A DNA stretch of 64,000 nucleotides, from contig NZ_JBEXMJ010000009.1 in assembly GCF_040610475.1 (NCBI RefSeq), positions 262,848-326,847 of the forward strand. Reading direction: 5' to 3'. This document shows, one piece after another, positions 26,855 through 36,789 of this stretch. The translations under genes and the position numbers were made by a program. Under the pieces are notes generated by a model. That model searched no databases, had not been told where the DNA came from, and saw only the letters and a program-made list of their open reading frames with translations. The stretch's first letter is position 1. Every line of letters starts with the position of its first letter. The DNA comes from Actinopolymorpha sp. NPDC004070 (GTDB lineage: Bacteria; Actinomycetota; Actinomycetes; Propionibacteriales; Actinopolymorphaceae).

Positions 26855-27487
26855 GAGCGCGTCCGAGGCCACGATCTGCTGGGGATGTCCAACCTGAGCG
26901 CCGATTCGAAATCTGTCTGGGCGGGGTCCGGAAGTTCGACACCCAGGCGTTCCTGAAGGTCCGCCTTCATGGACGTACTCATGGTGCGCTGCGCTGCCTG
27001 GACCGATTCGATCACTGCCCGTCCGAGCTCCTCGGCGTCGAGGTCGCGCATACCCCGAGCCGTGATCTTCAGCGACGTGACTTCCCCGGTGCCGTGGACC
27101 GAAACCTCGACAGCACCGCGTTCGTCAACGCCGTCGTAGGTACCGTTGACCAATTCCTCGACGAAGGCGGACATCTCGTGCAACTGCTCGTGGAGGTCCG
27201 CCAGCTTGCCGTCAAGCGCTCGGGCGGGACACTCCCGGGCTTCTCGGCCGGATCGCTTGGGCGGACGCCTGCTCTCGGTCCAGAGCGCTGAGGAGAGCGG
27301 CGGCCTGGTCGTCCGGACCCTTGATGGTGTTGTCCTCCTCGGCCTTCTTGTACCAGGCGGCCACCTTGTGAACAGCGGAGCTAACCTCGCCGAGTGAGGT
27401 GCTAACCGCGTCGACGGCCTTGTCCATGAAGTGCTGCGCCTGGTCGTAGGTGGACTGCGCACCGAGCGCGACGAGCGGCCAGGTCAG
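26855..27487 (-). pseudogene. Decayed YbaB/EbfC-like and WXG-like secretion-target ORFs
   Basis: Two overlapping minus-strand fragments. One (27427 down to 27212) reads MDKAVDAVSTSLGEVSSAVH, KVAAWYKKAEEDNTIKGPDD, resembling small helical type VII secretion targets; its frame is open upstream to a TAG near 27490 without a better start. The other frame has LADLHEQLHEMSAFVEELV, AVEVSVHGTGEVTSLKITAR and LGRAVIESVQAAQRTMSTSM, the pattern of YbaB/EbfC DNA-binding proteins, but lacks a proper start and runs past its expected end into antisense of the AhpD-like gene. Such gene pairs occur in actinobacterial type VII-associated loci. Truncation and frame breaks suggest they are not functional. Confidence 0.5.
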
Positions 27488-27624
27488 GTCCGTAAGTGAC
27501 TAACGCCCTGTCCTGTGGACAGCTGGCGTCGACGACGAGGCAAGTCCTGGCACCATCCAGCGCACGAACTCGCCTACTACAGATGCGGCCGCGTCGACGG
27601 TTGCCCGCACGGTCATCCGGACCT

Positions 27625-27969
27625 CTACTCCACGAATCCGCCGCCGGCGACGGGTCGGACCTCGACCCCTCCGCCTTCCTGGCAGGCCGGGTTGAGCTTG
27701 GCGATCGCCAGCGCCGCGTCCAGGTCGGGCGCCTCGAGGATGTAGAAGCCGGCGACGACCTCCTTCGCGTCCACGAACGGGCCGTCGATGATCGTGTCGC
27801 CGCGCACCGAGGTGGCGAGGTCTCGGGGAGTCAGCGCCCAGGCCGCAACCATGGCGCCGGTCCGCTCCAGTTCCTCGGCGTGCCGGTCGCACGTCTCGGT
27901 GTCTTCGGCGGTGTGATTCGGGCGGTGGGCGGAATCGGTCGCGTAGATCAGAACCGCGTATTGAGCCAT
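27625..27969 (-). CDS. YciI-like protein
   Basis: 114-aa small protein of the YciI/YCII-related family: N-terminal MAQYAVLIYATD, middle GDTIIDGPFVDAKEVVAGFY, then PDLDAALAIAKLNPAC and a C-terminal VEVRPV. In actinobacteria such proteins often sit beside ECF sigma factors; none is seen here. ATG at 27969 has GGAAGG upstream. Function unknown; a ferredoxin-like fold is expected from the family. Confidence 0.85.
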   Translation of the reverse strand: MAQYAVLIYATDSAHRPNHTAEDTETCDRHAEELERTGAMVAAWALTPRDLATSVRGDTIIDGPFVDAKEVVAGFYILEAPDLDAALAIAKLNPACQEGGGVEVRPVAGGGFVE

Positions 27970-28454
27970 GACGGGTGCCTTCCTGCTCCTGTGTTCTGGG
28001 TCGGTACACCTCTACGTCGAGCGGTCCACCCCAATTCGACAGGACTGTACGACGAGATTCGGAAGGGATTCCGTTCAACCTGACCCGCGCCGCAGCCACC
28101 CTCACCGGTCCCGCGCTGGCCAAGGCGACCACCGCCACCATCCGCGCCAACTGATCGCAGTCCCCGCACGCCTGGCAACCTCCGCCCGACGGATCGTCCT
28201 GTATCTGCCGGCCGCCTGGCCGTGGGAAAGCGCGTGGACCCGCATGTTCACGACCGTCCTCGGCTGCGGGCCACCCACCCCGGCAACGACCTGACCACCC
28301 AGCCTCAACGGCGCGATCCGGAACCCCGAACGTGGACACCCTGGCAACCAGGCCAGGCGAAAGCCCCTGCCCGACCACAACCCCAACTGCCAATCCCACA
28401 CCGAAACGATCACCTATAAGCCATCGGTGGATTCGGGCTCAGTGACCCTCAGTG
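27970..28454. other. Intergenic gap, nothing recognised
   Basis: 485 bp between the YciI-like gene and the nitroreductase stop. Open frames here look non-coding and no repeats stood out. Confidence 0.4.
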
Positions 28455-29120
28455 TCACATCCCGAGGAAGCTCACTGTTTCTGCGATGTCCGCCCGCATT
28501 GTGCGCAGCTGCGGCACGCCTTCCATCTCGAAACACACCGAGACACCGCAGAACAGCACGAGGCCGTCACCGGCCCCGACTATCTCGCTGACGGTCTTGC
28601 GATACATCGTCCACATCACCTGTGGACAGCTGTGCAACCCTTCCGCCCTCAGCAGCAGCATGATCGTCTGTAGGTACATCCCCGCGTCCCCCCACTGACC
28701 GGGCCCCATCGACCGGTCGAGGTAGCAGAACAGCACGACCGGTGCGCCGAACGCCTCTGAGTTCAAGGCGGCGATCTTCATGGGCCTGTCGGGATCGTCG
28801 CGGGCGATCCCCAGCGCTTTGTACCTCTGGGCGGCCGCAGAGGAAAAACGGTCCAGGTATGGCGAGGTCATTTCGGCCGGGTACATCGGATACTCTCGCT
28901 CATCGCCCGGGTCTCCCGCTAGTGCCCGAGCGGTCGCGCGCCTCTTCAGTTGGGCCAAGGGCTTGCCGGTCACGACATACACATGCCATGGCTGAAGGTT
29001 TCCACTCGAAGGCGCGCGCGATGCTGCGTCCAGTACTCGTTCGAGTACCTCCTTGCGTACCGGCTCATCGCTGAATGCCCGCACGGCCCGGCGACTGTTC
29101 ACAGCTTCATACACATCCAC
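28455..29120 (-). CDS. Nitroreductase family FMN oxidoreductase
   Basis: 221-aa FMN-dependent nitroreductase. The N-terminal SRRAVRAFSDEPV and APSSGNLQPWHVYVVTG contact the flavin phosphate; GAPVVLFCYLDRSMGPGQW and LQTIMLLLRAEGLHSCPQ are also typical. The C-terminal motif is shortened (LRTMRADIAETVSFLGM). Likely cytoplasmic NAD(P)H-dependent reduction of nitro or quinone compounds; natural substrate unknown. The gene is monocistronic. Confidence 0.9.
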   Translation of the reverse strand: MDVYEAVNSRRAVRAFSDEPVRKEVLERVLDAASRAPSSGNLQPWHVYVVTGKPLAQLKRRATARALAGDPGDEREYPMYPAEMTSPYLDRFSSAAAQRYKALGIARDDPDRPMKIAALNSEAFGAPVVLFCYLDRSMGPGQWGDAGMYLQTIMLLLRAEGLHSCPQVMWTMYRKTVSEIVGAGDGLVLFCGVSVCFEMEGVPQLRTMRADIAETVSFLGM

Positions 29121-29772
29121 GTTCTCGTCCTCTCACCAACGACAACCATGTCTTTACCGTCGTCGGTGCCGGCGACGTGCAACGGGGTCGCGTTCGTTGA
29201 GGTGCCGGGCGAACCGGCGTCGGTACGCGCGGGCGAGCGTACCGCTCGACATCGCGGACGGAACCGTGACGGGAGCGGGCCAGCACAAACAACGTGCCGA
29301 TATGCCGGTTGACCTGCTCGTTGACCTGTCGCTGTTCCTCACCAGCAGGCTGGCGTAGCTGCCGAGCTGCGCCGGGGCTCAGTACGTCCCAGTGGTCGCC
29401 AGCAAGTTCGGGATGACCGGACGGCAGCGGCACGGTAGTGGGCGCCAATGGCGTTGGCGGGACCGACAAACGACGGCGAGACGTCTACCCCGCTTGGGAA
29501 AGTTGTTACTCAGGCGGCCCTGACGTCGGACTTCGTGTGTCCGCGTCCGGCCGCACGTCAGTCGTCGCTCCGGCAGCCGCGCAGGGAGTCGATGGGGAGG
29601 CAGTGCTCAACGTTCGATCGACTGGATGACCGTTGACGGCTTGCCGGTGAACGTTGCCGCGCCAGTCGGATAATTCATCGGTCGACGTGTTCCGCTCCCA
29701 GTATCCGGTCGCTACCGTTTCCTCGAATGCGCGAAGGACTTCGTTCGCGCCACACGTGGGAGGGAACGACAC
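29121..29772. other. Intergenic gap with possible minus-strand debris
   Basis: About 650 bp. The minus strand near 29150-29400 has short stretches in two frames (for example SPGAARQLRQPAGEEQRQVN and RFARHLNERDP) that look like leftovers of a coding sequence, but no family can be named. A GGGAGGGAACGAC ribosome site for the next gene is at the right end. Confidence 0.35.
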
Positions 29773-31597
29773 GTGGCAGACAGGGGCTTCTCGCGTCGAG
29801 GAATGTTGGGAATGGGACTCGGGCTGGGTGTCACTGCGGCCGTGGGTTCCACAACCACCCCGGCCGCGTTCGCCGACGAGGCGGTGACGGGGGTAACGAG
29901 CAACCGTGCGGTGAGCATGGTGCTGCACACGCACTCCTGTTTCAGCGAGGGCGGCAGCTGGGCCGCCGGTGGGGGCGGTGCGAGCATGATGGCCCAGCTC
30001 GAACAGGCCGTCCGAAACGACATCGATGTGGTCTGGTGGACCGACCACGACTGGCGGATGGAGGCGTACGGCTACTACGACGGCATCGCGTTCGACGGCA
30101 CCGACGAGAACGGTGGCCTGCAGTGGTTCGTGCAGAACGACGGCGCAGTCACTGATGCCGAGCACGCCTTCGTCGACGACCCGCACAGCCCGAACGAGCC
30201 CGGCAAGGCGCTGCGCGTCAGCGCGTCCGGACCGCAGGCCGAGTGGGGGGCCTCGTTCCTGTGGGCGAAGGCTGGCAACAGCTTCTATTCGACCAACCTG
30301 TCCGACACCACCTTCACCGTCGACGTACTCGGCGAACGGATCGGGCCCGACGCCGAACTCGTCGTTCAGCTGGAGACGTCCTACCGTCCTGCAACGGCCG
30401 GCCGGCCCGCGGGTGTCTACGTGCTGGAGTACCGGCTCGCGGCCACGGCCGGCCGCAGCCTGGCCGACCCACTGATCGGGGTCGTGGCGGTCAAGTCCGA
30501 CGGAGGCTGGCAGCGGCTGACCATGCACCCCGTCGACGACATCCGGGCGTTCTGGCCGGACCTCGTGGCCGAGGACTCCGGGCTCGCACGGAGTCGGTTC
30601 GGCGTACGGGCGCGCAACGGCGCCACCGCGTCCGGCGTGTTCGACCGCCTGCGCATCGACCGTACGCGTGACCCGCTGCACTGGCCAATTCGCACCCAGC
30701 GCGACCTGATGCGGCAACTGCGCAGCACGTACCCGGGCGTGACCCAGCTTCTGTCCGCCGAGGTGTCGATGGTGCGTCACATGAACGTGTTCATGGAGGA
30801 CTTCGAGCTCTACCCGTACCCGACGAGGGGAAAGGCGCCCGTCCTCGACAACTCGGTCGAGGCAGCCGAGGCGATGGTGGCCTGGTACCACGAGCGGGGA
30901 GCGCTCGTGCAGTACAACCACCCGCCCATCAACCCCGCCGAGTTGGTCGCCAGCCGCGCCCTGGGAGCCGACCTCATCGAGGTCGCCAACGCCGACGGCG
31001 ATTTCACGGTGATCCGAGACCGGATCGACCAGTACGACGTGGCCGCCCGGAACGCGATCTTCCTGACCGCGACCAGTCAGGTCGACGACCACGGAGGCCG
31101 CGACTGGCAGGAAAAGCCCCACCTCTACACCACCGCGGTGTGGGCGGGGTCGCGTCAGGCACGGGAGCTCCTCACCGCGCTGCCGGCGGCCAGGCATGGT
31201 GGTACCACCAGCGACTGTGGCCGACCGGGCAGCTCGACCTGGCGGTGGGTGGTCGGCGGGCGATGGGTCGGGTCGTACGGACCCCGGCGACTCGCGTCCC
31301 GGTCGACATCGTGGCGAACAACCTGCCGGAGAACGCGACAGTGCAGGTCGTGGTGGGGGAGTGTGATCGCACCGCCCCGCGACGCCCGCGGTCACCCGGC
31401 ACACCTACCCTGTCTCGGCGTTCGCTTCAGGTCGGCTGAGGTTCCAGTTGGACCGGGAGAACGGGCGTTACCTACGTGTGGAGGTCCGCGACGCCGAGGA
31501 CGTGCTTCTGGGCTTCGGCAATCCGGTCTGGCTGCTCTCACCACGCGACGACGTGGAAGTGCCGCGCGCCCGCCGACTCTCCTACGCCGGCCGCTGA
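29773..31597 (+). pseudogene. Secreted PHP-domain protein with two frameshifts
   Basis: Begins with a Tat-like signal (SRRGMLGMGLGLGVTAAVG) and reads well through VSMVLHTHSCFSEGGSWAAG, VVWWTDHDWRM and ALVQYNHPP, the metal-binding pattern of PHP-type phosphoesterases. Near 31180 the sense moves to a second frame (AWWYHQRLWPTGQLDLAVGG, VDIVANNLPENATVQVVVGE) and near 31380 to a third (VTRHTYPVSAFASGRLRFQL, VLLGFGNPVWLLSPRDD), ending with TGA at 31595-31597. Both shifts are in the same direction and equal the loss of one base. Either the gene is dead or the assembly has indel errors; the same kind of break occurs in two other genes here. The intact product would be about 607 aa, with a C-terminal beta-rich domain. 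Confidence 0.72.
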
Positions 31598-31791
31598 CCC
31601 TGAAGCTGACCCACACCGGCGGTATCTGCTCGCCGGGCACCCCGCCATGAACCAGAACGGTGGAGTCGACGGTCAACGCGCTGACGAGCTTCACCTGCCC
31701 ATCCACCCGAGGTATCTTCACCGGCAAGGGTGCCTGCTCTGATTGACGGAAGGAGCGATACCCGTGACGAACCGTTGGAGCGGCGTCACCC

Positions 31792-32133
31792 GTGGACTGC
31801 ATTGACCCGCGCCGAGTGGCGCGGTTCTGGAGTGAACTGCTCGGCCGCGAGGAAGGTTCGTCCGAGCCTGGATGGGTCTACCTCGGAGGCCGCGACGACC
31901 TATTGCCGAGGCTGGTGTTCCAGCCGGTGTCCGAGCCCAAAGTGGGCAAGACCAGGATCCACCTGGATATCGTGGTCGACGACATCGCAGTGGGCATCGA
32001 GGAGGTCATCTCTCTCGGTGGTTCTTTCACACGCGAGCGCCACGACTACGACGAAGGTGTCGCCGTGGTCCTGACTGGCCCGGACGGCAACGAGTTCTGC
32101 CTGTGCCAGTACTACTCGAGCCAGAGCGCATGA
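31792..32133 (+). CDS. VOC/glyoxalase-like protein, N-terminus in doubt
   Basis: 113-aa glyoxalase/bleomycin-resistance (VOC) fold protein: DPRRVARFWSELLGREEG, IHLDIVVDDIAVGIEEV, VVLTGPDGNEFCLCQY. The GTG at 31792 is the first start in frame. In the frame one base away, a GTG at 31764 begins VTNRWSGVT, which is how relatives usually begin, directly before the DCIDPRR segment, so one extra base may have split the true N-terminus. Co-directional with the acetyltransferase 25 nt downstream. Confidence 0.75.
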   Translation: MDCIDPRRVARFWSELLGREEGSSEPGWVYLGGRDDLLPRLVFQPVSEPKVGKTRIHLDIVVDDIAVGIEEVISLGGSFTRERHDYDEGVAVVLTGPDGNEFCLCQYYSSQSA

Positions 32134-32157
32134 GACGTATTCGAACGGAGGACACTG

Positions 32158-32844
32158 ATGCACGTCTCCTCACCCGGGACCACATTCACCTGTCCGGTGC
32201 TGGAAGGACGTCTCGTACGTCTGGAACCGCTCGGACATCATCACGCCGGCGACCTTGCCCGGGCAGGTGAGGAGGACCGGCGTCCGTACGCATTCACCTG
32301 GGTGCCCACCGCCGGCGAGGTCAAGGCATACATCGACGCCCAGCTTGCCCGGGCGGCCGCCGGGAAGCTTGCGCCGTACGCCGTGATGGAGCAGACCTCC
32401 GGACGCGCGGTCGGCGCCACGGCGTACTGGGATCCACGGCCATGGCCCGACGGGGGAGGACTGTGCGCGGTCGAGGTGGGGTTCACCTGGCTGGCCGCGT
32501 CGGCGCAGGGCCGCGGCATCAACACCGAGGCGAAGCTGCTGCTGTTCGACCACGCGTTCACCGAATTCGGTGTCGCCCGGGTCGACCTGAAGACCGACGC
32601 ACGCAACATCCGCTCCCGCGCGGCGATCGAGAGCGTCGGCGCAAGCTTCGAGGGCGTACTGCGCCGGTGGTCGCGGTCGTGGGCTCCTGGTGAGGAAGGG
32701 CTGCTGCGGGACTCAGCGATGTACTCCATCGTGGCCGACGAATGGCCAGAAGCGCGTGCTCGGCTGCTCGAACGTCTGGCCAGGCACCTGCCGCCGGGCA
32801 GCCGTTCCTTCCGGCTGGGGGCGGGAGCCTCACCGGACAGGTGA
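32158..32844 (+). CDS. GNAT family N-acetyltransferase (RimJ/RimL-like)
   Basis: 228-aa acetyl-CoA-dependent transferase. Motifs: [19 protein letters not shown] at the N-terminus, [20 protein letters not shown] (acetyl-CoA-binding Q/RxxGxG/A region), and [23 protein letters not shown] at 32158 has AACGGAGGACACTG upstream. It follows the VOC gene closely and may be co-transcribed. Substrate unknown. Confidence 0.9.
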   Translation: MHVSSPGTTFTCPVLEGRLVRLEPLGHHHAGDLARAGEEDRRPYAFTWVPTAGEVKAYIDAQLARAAAGKLAPYAVMEQTSGRAVGATAYWDPRPWPDGGGLCAVEVGFTWLAASAQGRGINTEAKLLLFDHAFTEFGVARVDLKTDARNIRSRAAIESVGASFEGVLRRWSRSWAPGEEGLLRDSAMYSIVADEWPEARARLLERLARHLPPGSRSFRLGAGASPDR

Positions 32845-32879
32845 GGTGACTCCGCTGGGCGGTGCGCTGCCCACGCGTG

Positions 32880-33060
32880 CGGTCGGGGGTTTCTGCATCG
32901 TCGGCGGCCGGCGGCCGGCGGATCAGGCCAGGCATCCTGTACCGCAGCTCGGCGTTGTCGTACCTGTCCGACCAGGATCGCGACCACGCTGGAGCGCCTG
33001 CAGATCCGTACGGTCATCGACCTTCGCGGGCCCGGATGGGCGCCAAGATCTCCCTGCTGG
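32880..33060 (+). pseudogene. Tyrosine phosphatase-like N-terminal fragment
   Basis: Across two frames the plus strand reads GRRIRPGILYRSSALSYLSD then RLQIRTVIDLRGP and DGRQDLPAG, the start of the Siw14/IphP-like tyrosine phosphatase family (NFRDLGG, RPGxLYRS, TVIDLR). The catalytic Cys loop is absent. A non-functional fragment ending before the palindrome at 33154. Confidence 0.5.
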
Positions 33061-33153
33061 ACGCCTGGCGTGGTGCACGGCACGGCGCCTCTCCGGCTGC
33101 GGTGGAGGCCGGCGCGTAGCGCCGACCCACCCCTGCTGTCCACAGACAAAGTA

Positions 33154-33180
33154 GGGGCCCCGCGACTGTCGCGGGGCCCC
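33154..33180. terminator. Perfect 27-bp palindrome, probable bidirectional terminator
   Basis: GGGGCCCCGCGAC and its exact complement GTCGCGGGGCCCC meet around one T. In RNA this forms an 11-bp GC-only stem with a 5-nt loop. It lies 43 bp beyond the stop of the minus-strand binding-protein gene. No U-tract follows, which is common for actinobacterial terminators. Confidence 0.65.
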
Positions 33181-33223
33181 CATTCACTCACTGTCCGGCT
33201 CTCCGGACCGGGCGACTCCGCCC

Positions 33224-35068
33224 TCACGAGTTCTTCGGGCGGATCTTCCCCTGGAACATCAGCATGGTCACGAAGTTGTCCGCGTACGGCGAGTTCTTGA
33301 GGATCGGGTCGTCGTCGGCCGGGAAGCCTTCGATGTGGTCCTCGAGCGCCGCGTTGTTGCCGTAGCGCTCGTACAAAGGCACGATCGGCAACAGCTCGTT
33401 GAACGCCACGGCGGCAGTCGCCACGTTCTTTTTCTGAGCTTCCTGGTCGAGACCTTCACCGGCGTTCGTGACGGCCTTCTCCAGGTCGACCTTCCCGAGC
33501 GTGTCGGTGTCCTGCTTGAGCGGGAAGTCCATCCCCTTGCCGCCCTGGTTCGCCGCGACCGGGATGTTGTGGGTGAACAGGTCCGCGACGAAGGCGAAGT
33601 GGGGGTGCGGACTGCTCGAGGATCCCCAGCCCTGGATCGCCAGCTGGAAGTTCCCCTTGTCGACGTCGATCGGCTGCTGGGTGAACGTCACCCCTCTGCC
33701 GGTCACGCCGAGCCCGAAGTCCGACAACTGCTGGGCCACGTTGGCGCCTGTGGCGGACCAGTCGGCGTACTCCGAGGGGAAGGTGAGGTCGTACTTGGCC
33801 GGAGTCCCGTCGGGCTTCATCCACGACTTGCCCTGCTTCTTCCAGCCGGCCTGGGTGAGCAGGTCGGTGGCCTTCTTCTCGTCGTATTCGTAGTGGTTGA
33901 GCTTGCCCTGGTCCTCCGAGCTCAGCCAGTCCGGTACCTGGATGTCGGAGAAGCCCGCCATGAACTTCACCGCGACGCCGGAGTCGGAGAGGGAAACCTT
34001 GCCCACCTCGTCCCGCTTGATCGCGTGGGCGAACGCCCGGCGGACCCGGACGTCCTTGAACTCGGGCTGCTTGCCCATGTTGAAGAAGATCGCCGGACCG
34101 GAATAGACCGGGGGCCGCAGGATCCGGATGCCCTTCGCGATGAACTGCTTCTCGGTGGCGACCGGGAAGCCGTGCGTGGCGTACTCGACCTTCTTGGCCA
34201 GGACCAGGGGTGTGATGGTCGGAGTCTCGCCGTTGTAGAGGGTGATCTTGTCGAACTTGACCTTGTCCGCCGCCCAGCCCTTCTTGTTCTTGACCAGGGT
34301 GAGCTGCGCGTTGGTGATGCTGTTGTAGTCGTAGGTGAACGGACCGTTGGTGACGACCTCGTTCTGCGGGTTCTTGGGCCGCCAGGCCTGGAGGTCCTCG
34401 TTGAGCTTCTTGCCTTCGGGGCTGTCCAGGTCCTTGTCGGACGAGAACAGCTGCTCGGCCCGCTTGCTGAAGTCGCCGTAGGTCGCGGCGCTCAGGATGT
34501 TCGCGCGGACGATGTAACGCTCGACTACACTCGAGGGATTGTTCATCGTGAAGACGACCGTCTGGTCGTCCTTCGCCTCGACCTTGGAGAGGAACTGCCA
34601 CTCGGTCTGGCGCATCACCCGCCGACACATGAACGTACTGATCACGTCCTGGCTGGTGACATCCTTGCCGTCGCTCCACTTGACGCCCTTGCGCAGGGTG
34701 TAGGTGAAGGTCTTGGCCACCTCGTCGAAGCCCCACTTCTCGGCGAGCATCGGCTCCCACTTCTTCGCATCCCAGTAGTACATGCCACCGGGCAGGAAGA
34801 TGAGGTCGAAGTAGGCGCCGGGGTTGATCGCGTCCGTGACGCCCGCCATCAGGTTGAAGTGGCCCTTCGGCGGCACCTGGTAGGGCCAGGCACCGTTGAA
34901 GACGGCCTCTCCGCCGCCACCGCCCCCTCCGCCGCCACCGCCACCGCCGTTGCCGCTGTGCTCGCCACAGGCTGCCAGCACGGCGGCCCCCGCGGCACCG
35001 AGGCCGAAGATCTCGAGCACCCGTCGCCGGGAGAGCTCGGGGCCGAACGGGCCTGGTGTTGCGTTCAT
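33224..35068 (-). CDS. Orphan peptide-type ABC substrate-binding lipoprotein
   Basis: 614-aa extracellular solute-binding lipoprotein (SBP_bac_5). An SRRR-containing N-region leads to the lipobox with Cys34 (VLAACG), then an unusual run of 13 glycines (residues 41-53). Family landmarks: FTYTLRKGVKWSDGKDVTSQ, AIFFNMGKQPEFKDVRVRRA and FAHAIKRDEV. ATG at 35068 has GGGAGGAACTG upstream. No permease or ATPase gene lies near it. An inverted repeat at 35102-35124 is a candidate operator. Unlike the sulfur-island binding protein it has many Lys and Asp and no CCTA-N9-TAGG site. Substrate unknown, possibly an oligosaccharide or peptide. Confidence 0.9.
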   Translation of the reverse strand: MNATPGPFGPELSRRRVLEIFGLGAAGAAVLAACGEHSGNGGGGGGGGGGGGGEAVFNGAWPYQVPPKGHFNLMAGVTDAINPGAYFDLIFLPGGMYYWDAKKWEPMLAEKWGFDEVAKTFTYTLRKGVKWSDGKDVTSQDVISTFMCRRVMRQTEWQFLSKVEAKDDQTVVFTMNNPSSVVERYIVRANILSAATYGDFSKRAEQLFSSDKDLDSPEGKKLNEDLQAWRPKNPQNEVVTNGPFTYDYNSITNAQLTLVKNKKGWAADKVKFDKITLYNGETPTITPLVLAKKVEYATHGFPVATEKQFIAKGIRILRPPVYSGPAIFFNMGKQPEFKDVRVRRAFAHAIKRDEVGKVSLSDSGVAVKFMAGFSDIQVPDWLSSEDQGKLNHYEYDEKKATDLLTQAGWKKQGKSWMKPDGTPAKYDLTFPSEYADWSATGANVAQQLSDFGLGVTGRGVTFTQQPIDVDKGNFQLAIQGWGSSSSPHPHFAFVADLFTHNIPVAANQGGKGMDFPLKQDTDTLGKVDLEKAVTNAGEGLDQEAQKKNVATAAVAFNELLPIVPLYERYGNNAALEDHIEGFPADDDPILKNSPYADNFVTMLMFQGKIRPKNS

Positions 35069-35101
35069 CAGTTCCTCCCATCAATCAAGTGATCAATGCC
35101 G

Positions 35102-35124
35102 CGCTAGGAGGGTTCTGCCTAGCG
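35102..35124 (-). promoter_or_regulatory. 7-bp inverted repeat upstream of the orphan binding protein
   Basis: CGCTAGG-N9-CCTAGCG, perfect arms, 33 bp upstream of the ATG at 35068. Position and symmetry suggest an operator. The arms are the reverse order of the sulfur-regulon site (TAGG-N9-CCTA rather than CCTA-N9-TAGG), so I treat them as unrelated. Further upstream ACCGGGAACGT occurs twice, at 35242 and 35259. Confidence 0.5.
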
Positions 35125-35394
35125 ACTCTTCAGACGTACTAGAACGAGGACCCGACGACACACGCGCACACTGCGCAGCAGAGCCGTCACTTATCCATAC
35201 AGAGATGCGGGTTCACCGATGTGCTCCCCGTACGGATTCGCACCGGGAACGTTTGATGACCGGGAACGTATACCTTCACCGGGGTCGAGCGGAACCGTAT
35301 GGCGACAACTTGTAACCTGAATTGTTGCGAAATCTGCGCAGTCCCGGCCATGTCCACCCGGATTCGCGCAGCGGCTCGCGGCTTATGTGGCCCC

Positions 35395-35612
35395 CCCAGG
35401 CACCGGACCTGGTCAACCGGCAGTTCGGCGCCCAGGCTCCGAACACGTTGTTCGTGGCGGGTTTCACCTACGTCCTCCTGATCGGCGGCTTCGTCTACAC
35501 GGCTTTCGTCGTCGATGCGTTCGCCGGGGTGATCGGCGGTTGGAAATCTCGACGTCCAAGCGGTCCGCGGTCATCGAACGGTCCATCGCCACGGCCCGCG
35601 CGCTACGGCGAA
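35395..35612 (+). mobile_element. IS3-family transposase (OrfB) fragment, catalytic Asp lost
   Basis: The plus strand reads PDLVNRQFGAQAPNTLFVAG then FTYVLLIGGFVYTAFVVDAF, and after a frame change ISTSKRSAVIERSIATARAL: the DDE domain of IS3 OrfB. In intact relatives the first motif is WVADFTYV; here the catalytic Asp is Gly. Surrounding parts of the element are gone, so it cannot move. Confidence 0.68.
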
Positions 35613-35653
35613 GGCAGAGTAATCCCCCTGAAAAATATGGCGATCCACCACTC

Positions 35654-35695
35654 GGACGCCGGACGCCGGACGCCGGACGCCGGATGCCGGACGTC
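35654..35695 (+). repeat. Tandem 7-bp repeat, six units
   Basis: GGACGCC four times in a row, then GGATGCC and GGACGTC. It sits in the scar between the IS3 fragment and the integrase remnant and codes for nothing recognised. Confidence 0.8.
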
Positions 35696-35953
35696 CGGAC
35701 TTTCCGCGTCTGAGTCGGCGGCGGTGTCCTTCGGATTCGGCGAACGCTTTGGTGGTCGGGAGGGTCATCGCCGGATGTGCAGGCACGGGTGCGGGCCATG
35801 CGACGGTAGGAGACTGCCGGGAGCCGGCGCTGGTCCGTCAGCTCTGGGATGAGGACGGCGAGGACGGGGCCGGTTCACAACCAGATCGGGGACGTGGCAA
35901 CCCCGTGACCCGACCGAATACGCCTGGGTGGAGGAGCAGAAGGCGACGGCAGC

Positions 35954-36510
35954 ATGAGTGTGGAGAAGCGCGGCGACCGGTGGCGGGCCAGCTACCGCGG
36001 TCCGGACGGGCGGGAGCGTACCAAGAGCTTCCGCCGCAAGGTCCACGCCCGGCGCTGGTTCGCTGATCAGCAGGTCGGGATGTCACGCGGCGAGTGGATC
36101 GACCCGGCGGCGCTGCGCGTGGACTTCGGGACCGTCGCGACGGAGTGGCTGGACACGACGCTGCACCTGGATGTACATGTTCTCGGCGGTGTGCCAGTAC
36201 GCGGTTCGCGGTCGGCGGCTACTGGTCGGTCCCGTGACGGGCCTCAAGTTGCCGAAGCCTGTGCCGGCGGGGGAGCGGATGTTCCTGACGCACGAGGAGG
36301 TGGGGAAGCTCGCCGCGGCCGCCGGCTCGTACGCGTTGTTCATCCAGACGTTGGCTTACACCGGCCTTCGCTGGGGTGAGGCAACAGCGCTGCGGGTCCG
36401 CGACGTCGATCTGGAGCGCCAGCGCCTGGAGGTGCGGCGGGCTTTCGTCGACATCGCGGGCAAGCTCGACAGCCGGCAGGTTGCTCCGGCCATAACTCAC
36501 CGCCGGTACC
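35954..36510 (+). pseudogene. Tyrosine recombinase (phage-type integrase), internally deleted
   Basis: Starts intact with ATG 35954: VEKRGDRWRASYRGPDGRER and KSFRRKVHARRWFADQQVGM, the arm-binding N-terminus of actinophage-type integrases, up to TEWLDTTLHL. The sense then jumps frame: most of the core-binding domain is missing, and catalytic-domain sequence follows (FLTHEEVGKLAAAAGSYALF, IQTLAYTGLRWGEATALRVR), with the first catalytic Arg in TGLRWGE. Nothing after about 36500 matches the rest, so the His-x-x-Arg and Tyr motifs are lost. It supports past integration of an element in this region, probably bounded by the direct repeats at 36.8 and 49.0 kb. Confidence 0.75.
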
Positions 36511-36789
36511 CCCTCGGCATCGGCCGAATGCGTCAAGCATCCGGCTTCCGGCGCAGGAGGCGTTCATCTCGGGGACTCCACGGCGCCGTGAACATACCCC
36601 GCATGTAGGCGTCAGCCAACTCAGTCTGTCCGGACAGCACGCGGCTGGCCGTGGTGCGGGGTGCCTGGGGCCCGCGCTAGCGGCCCGCCTCGGCTTCGTT
36701 CGTCATGGGAGTGCCGCCCTGGTGGCGATCGTCCCTGTCGCAACAGTCGATCCGACGTCGCCGACATCCCTCGCTCGGGGTGCTGCGCC

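Noticed and set aside
29506..31404. 632-codon minus-strand open frame
   Set aside because: Antisense to the PHP-domain gene, whose frame carries the recognisable metal-binding and signal-peptide motifs.
33335..35092. 585-codon plus-strand open frame
   Set aside because: Antisense to the binding-protein gene, low-complexity V/L/G/E composition, no family features.
35102..35124. Seventh sulfur-regulon operator
   Set aside because: Its arms are TAGG-N9-CCTA, the reverse order of the regulon site, and the gene has no sulfur link.
35654..35695. CRISPR-like array
   Set aside because: Units are only 7 bp with no spacers; it is a simple tandem repeat. No cas genes are present.
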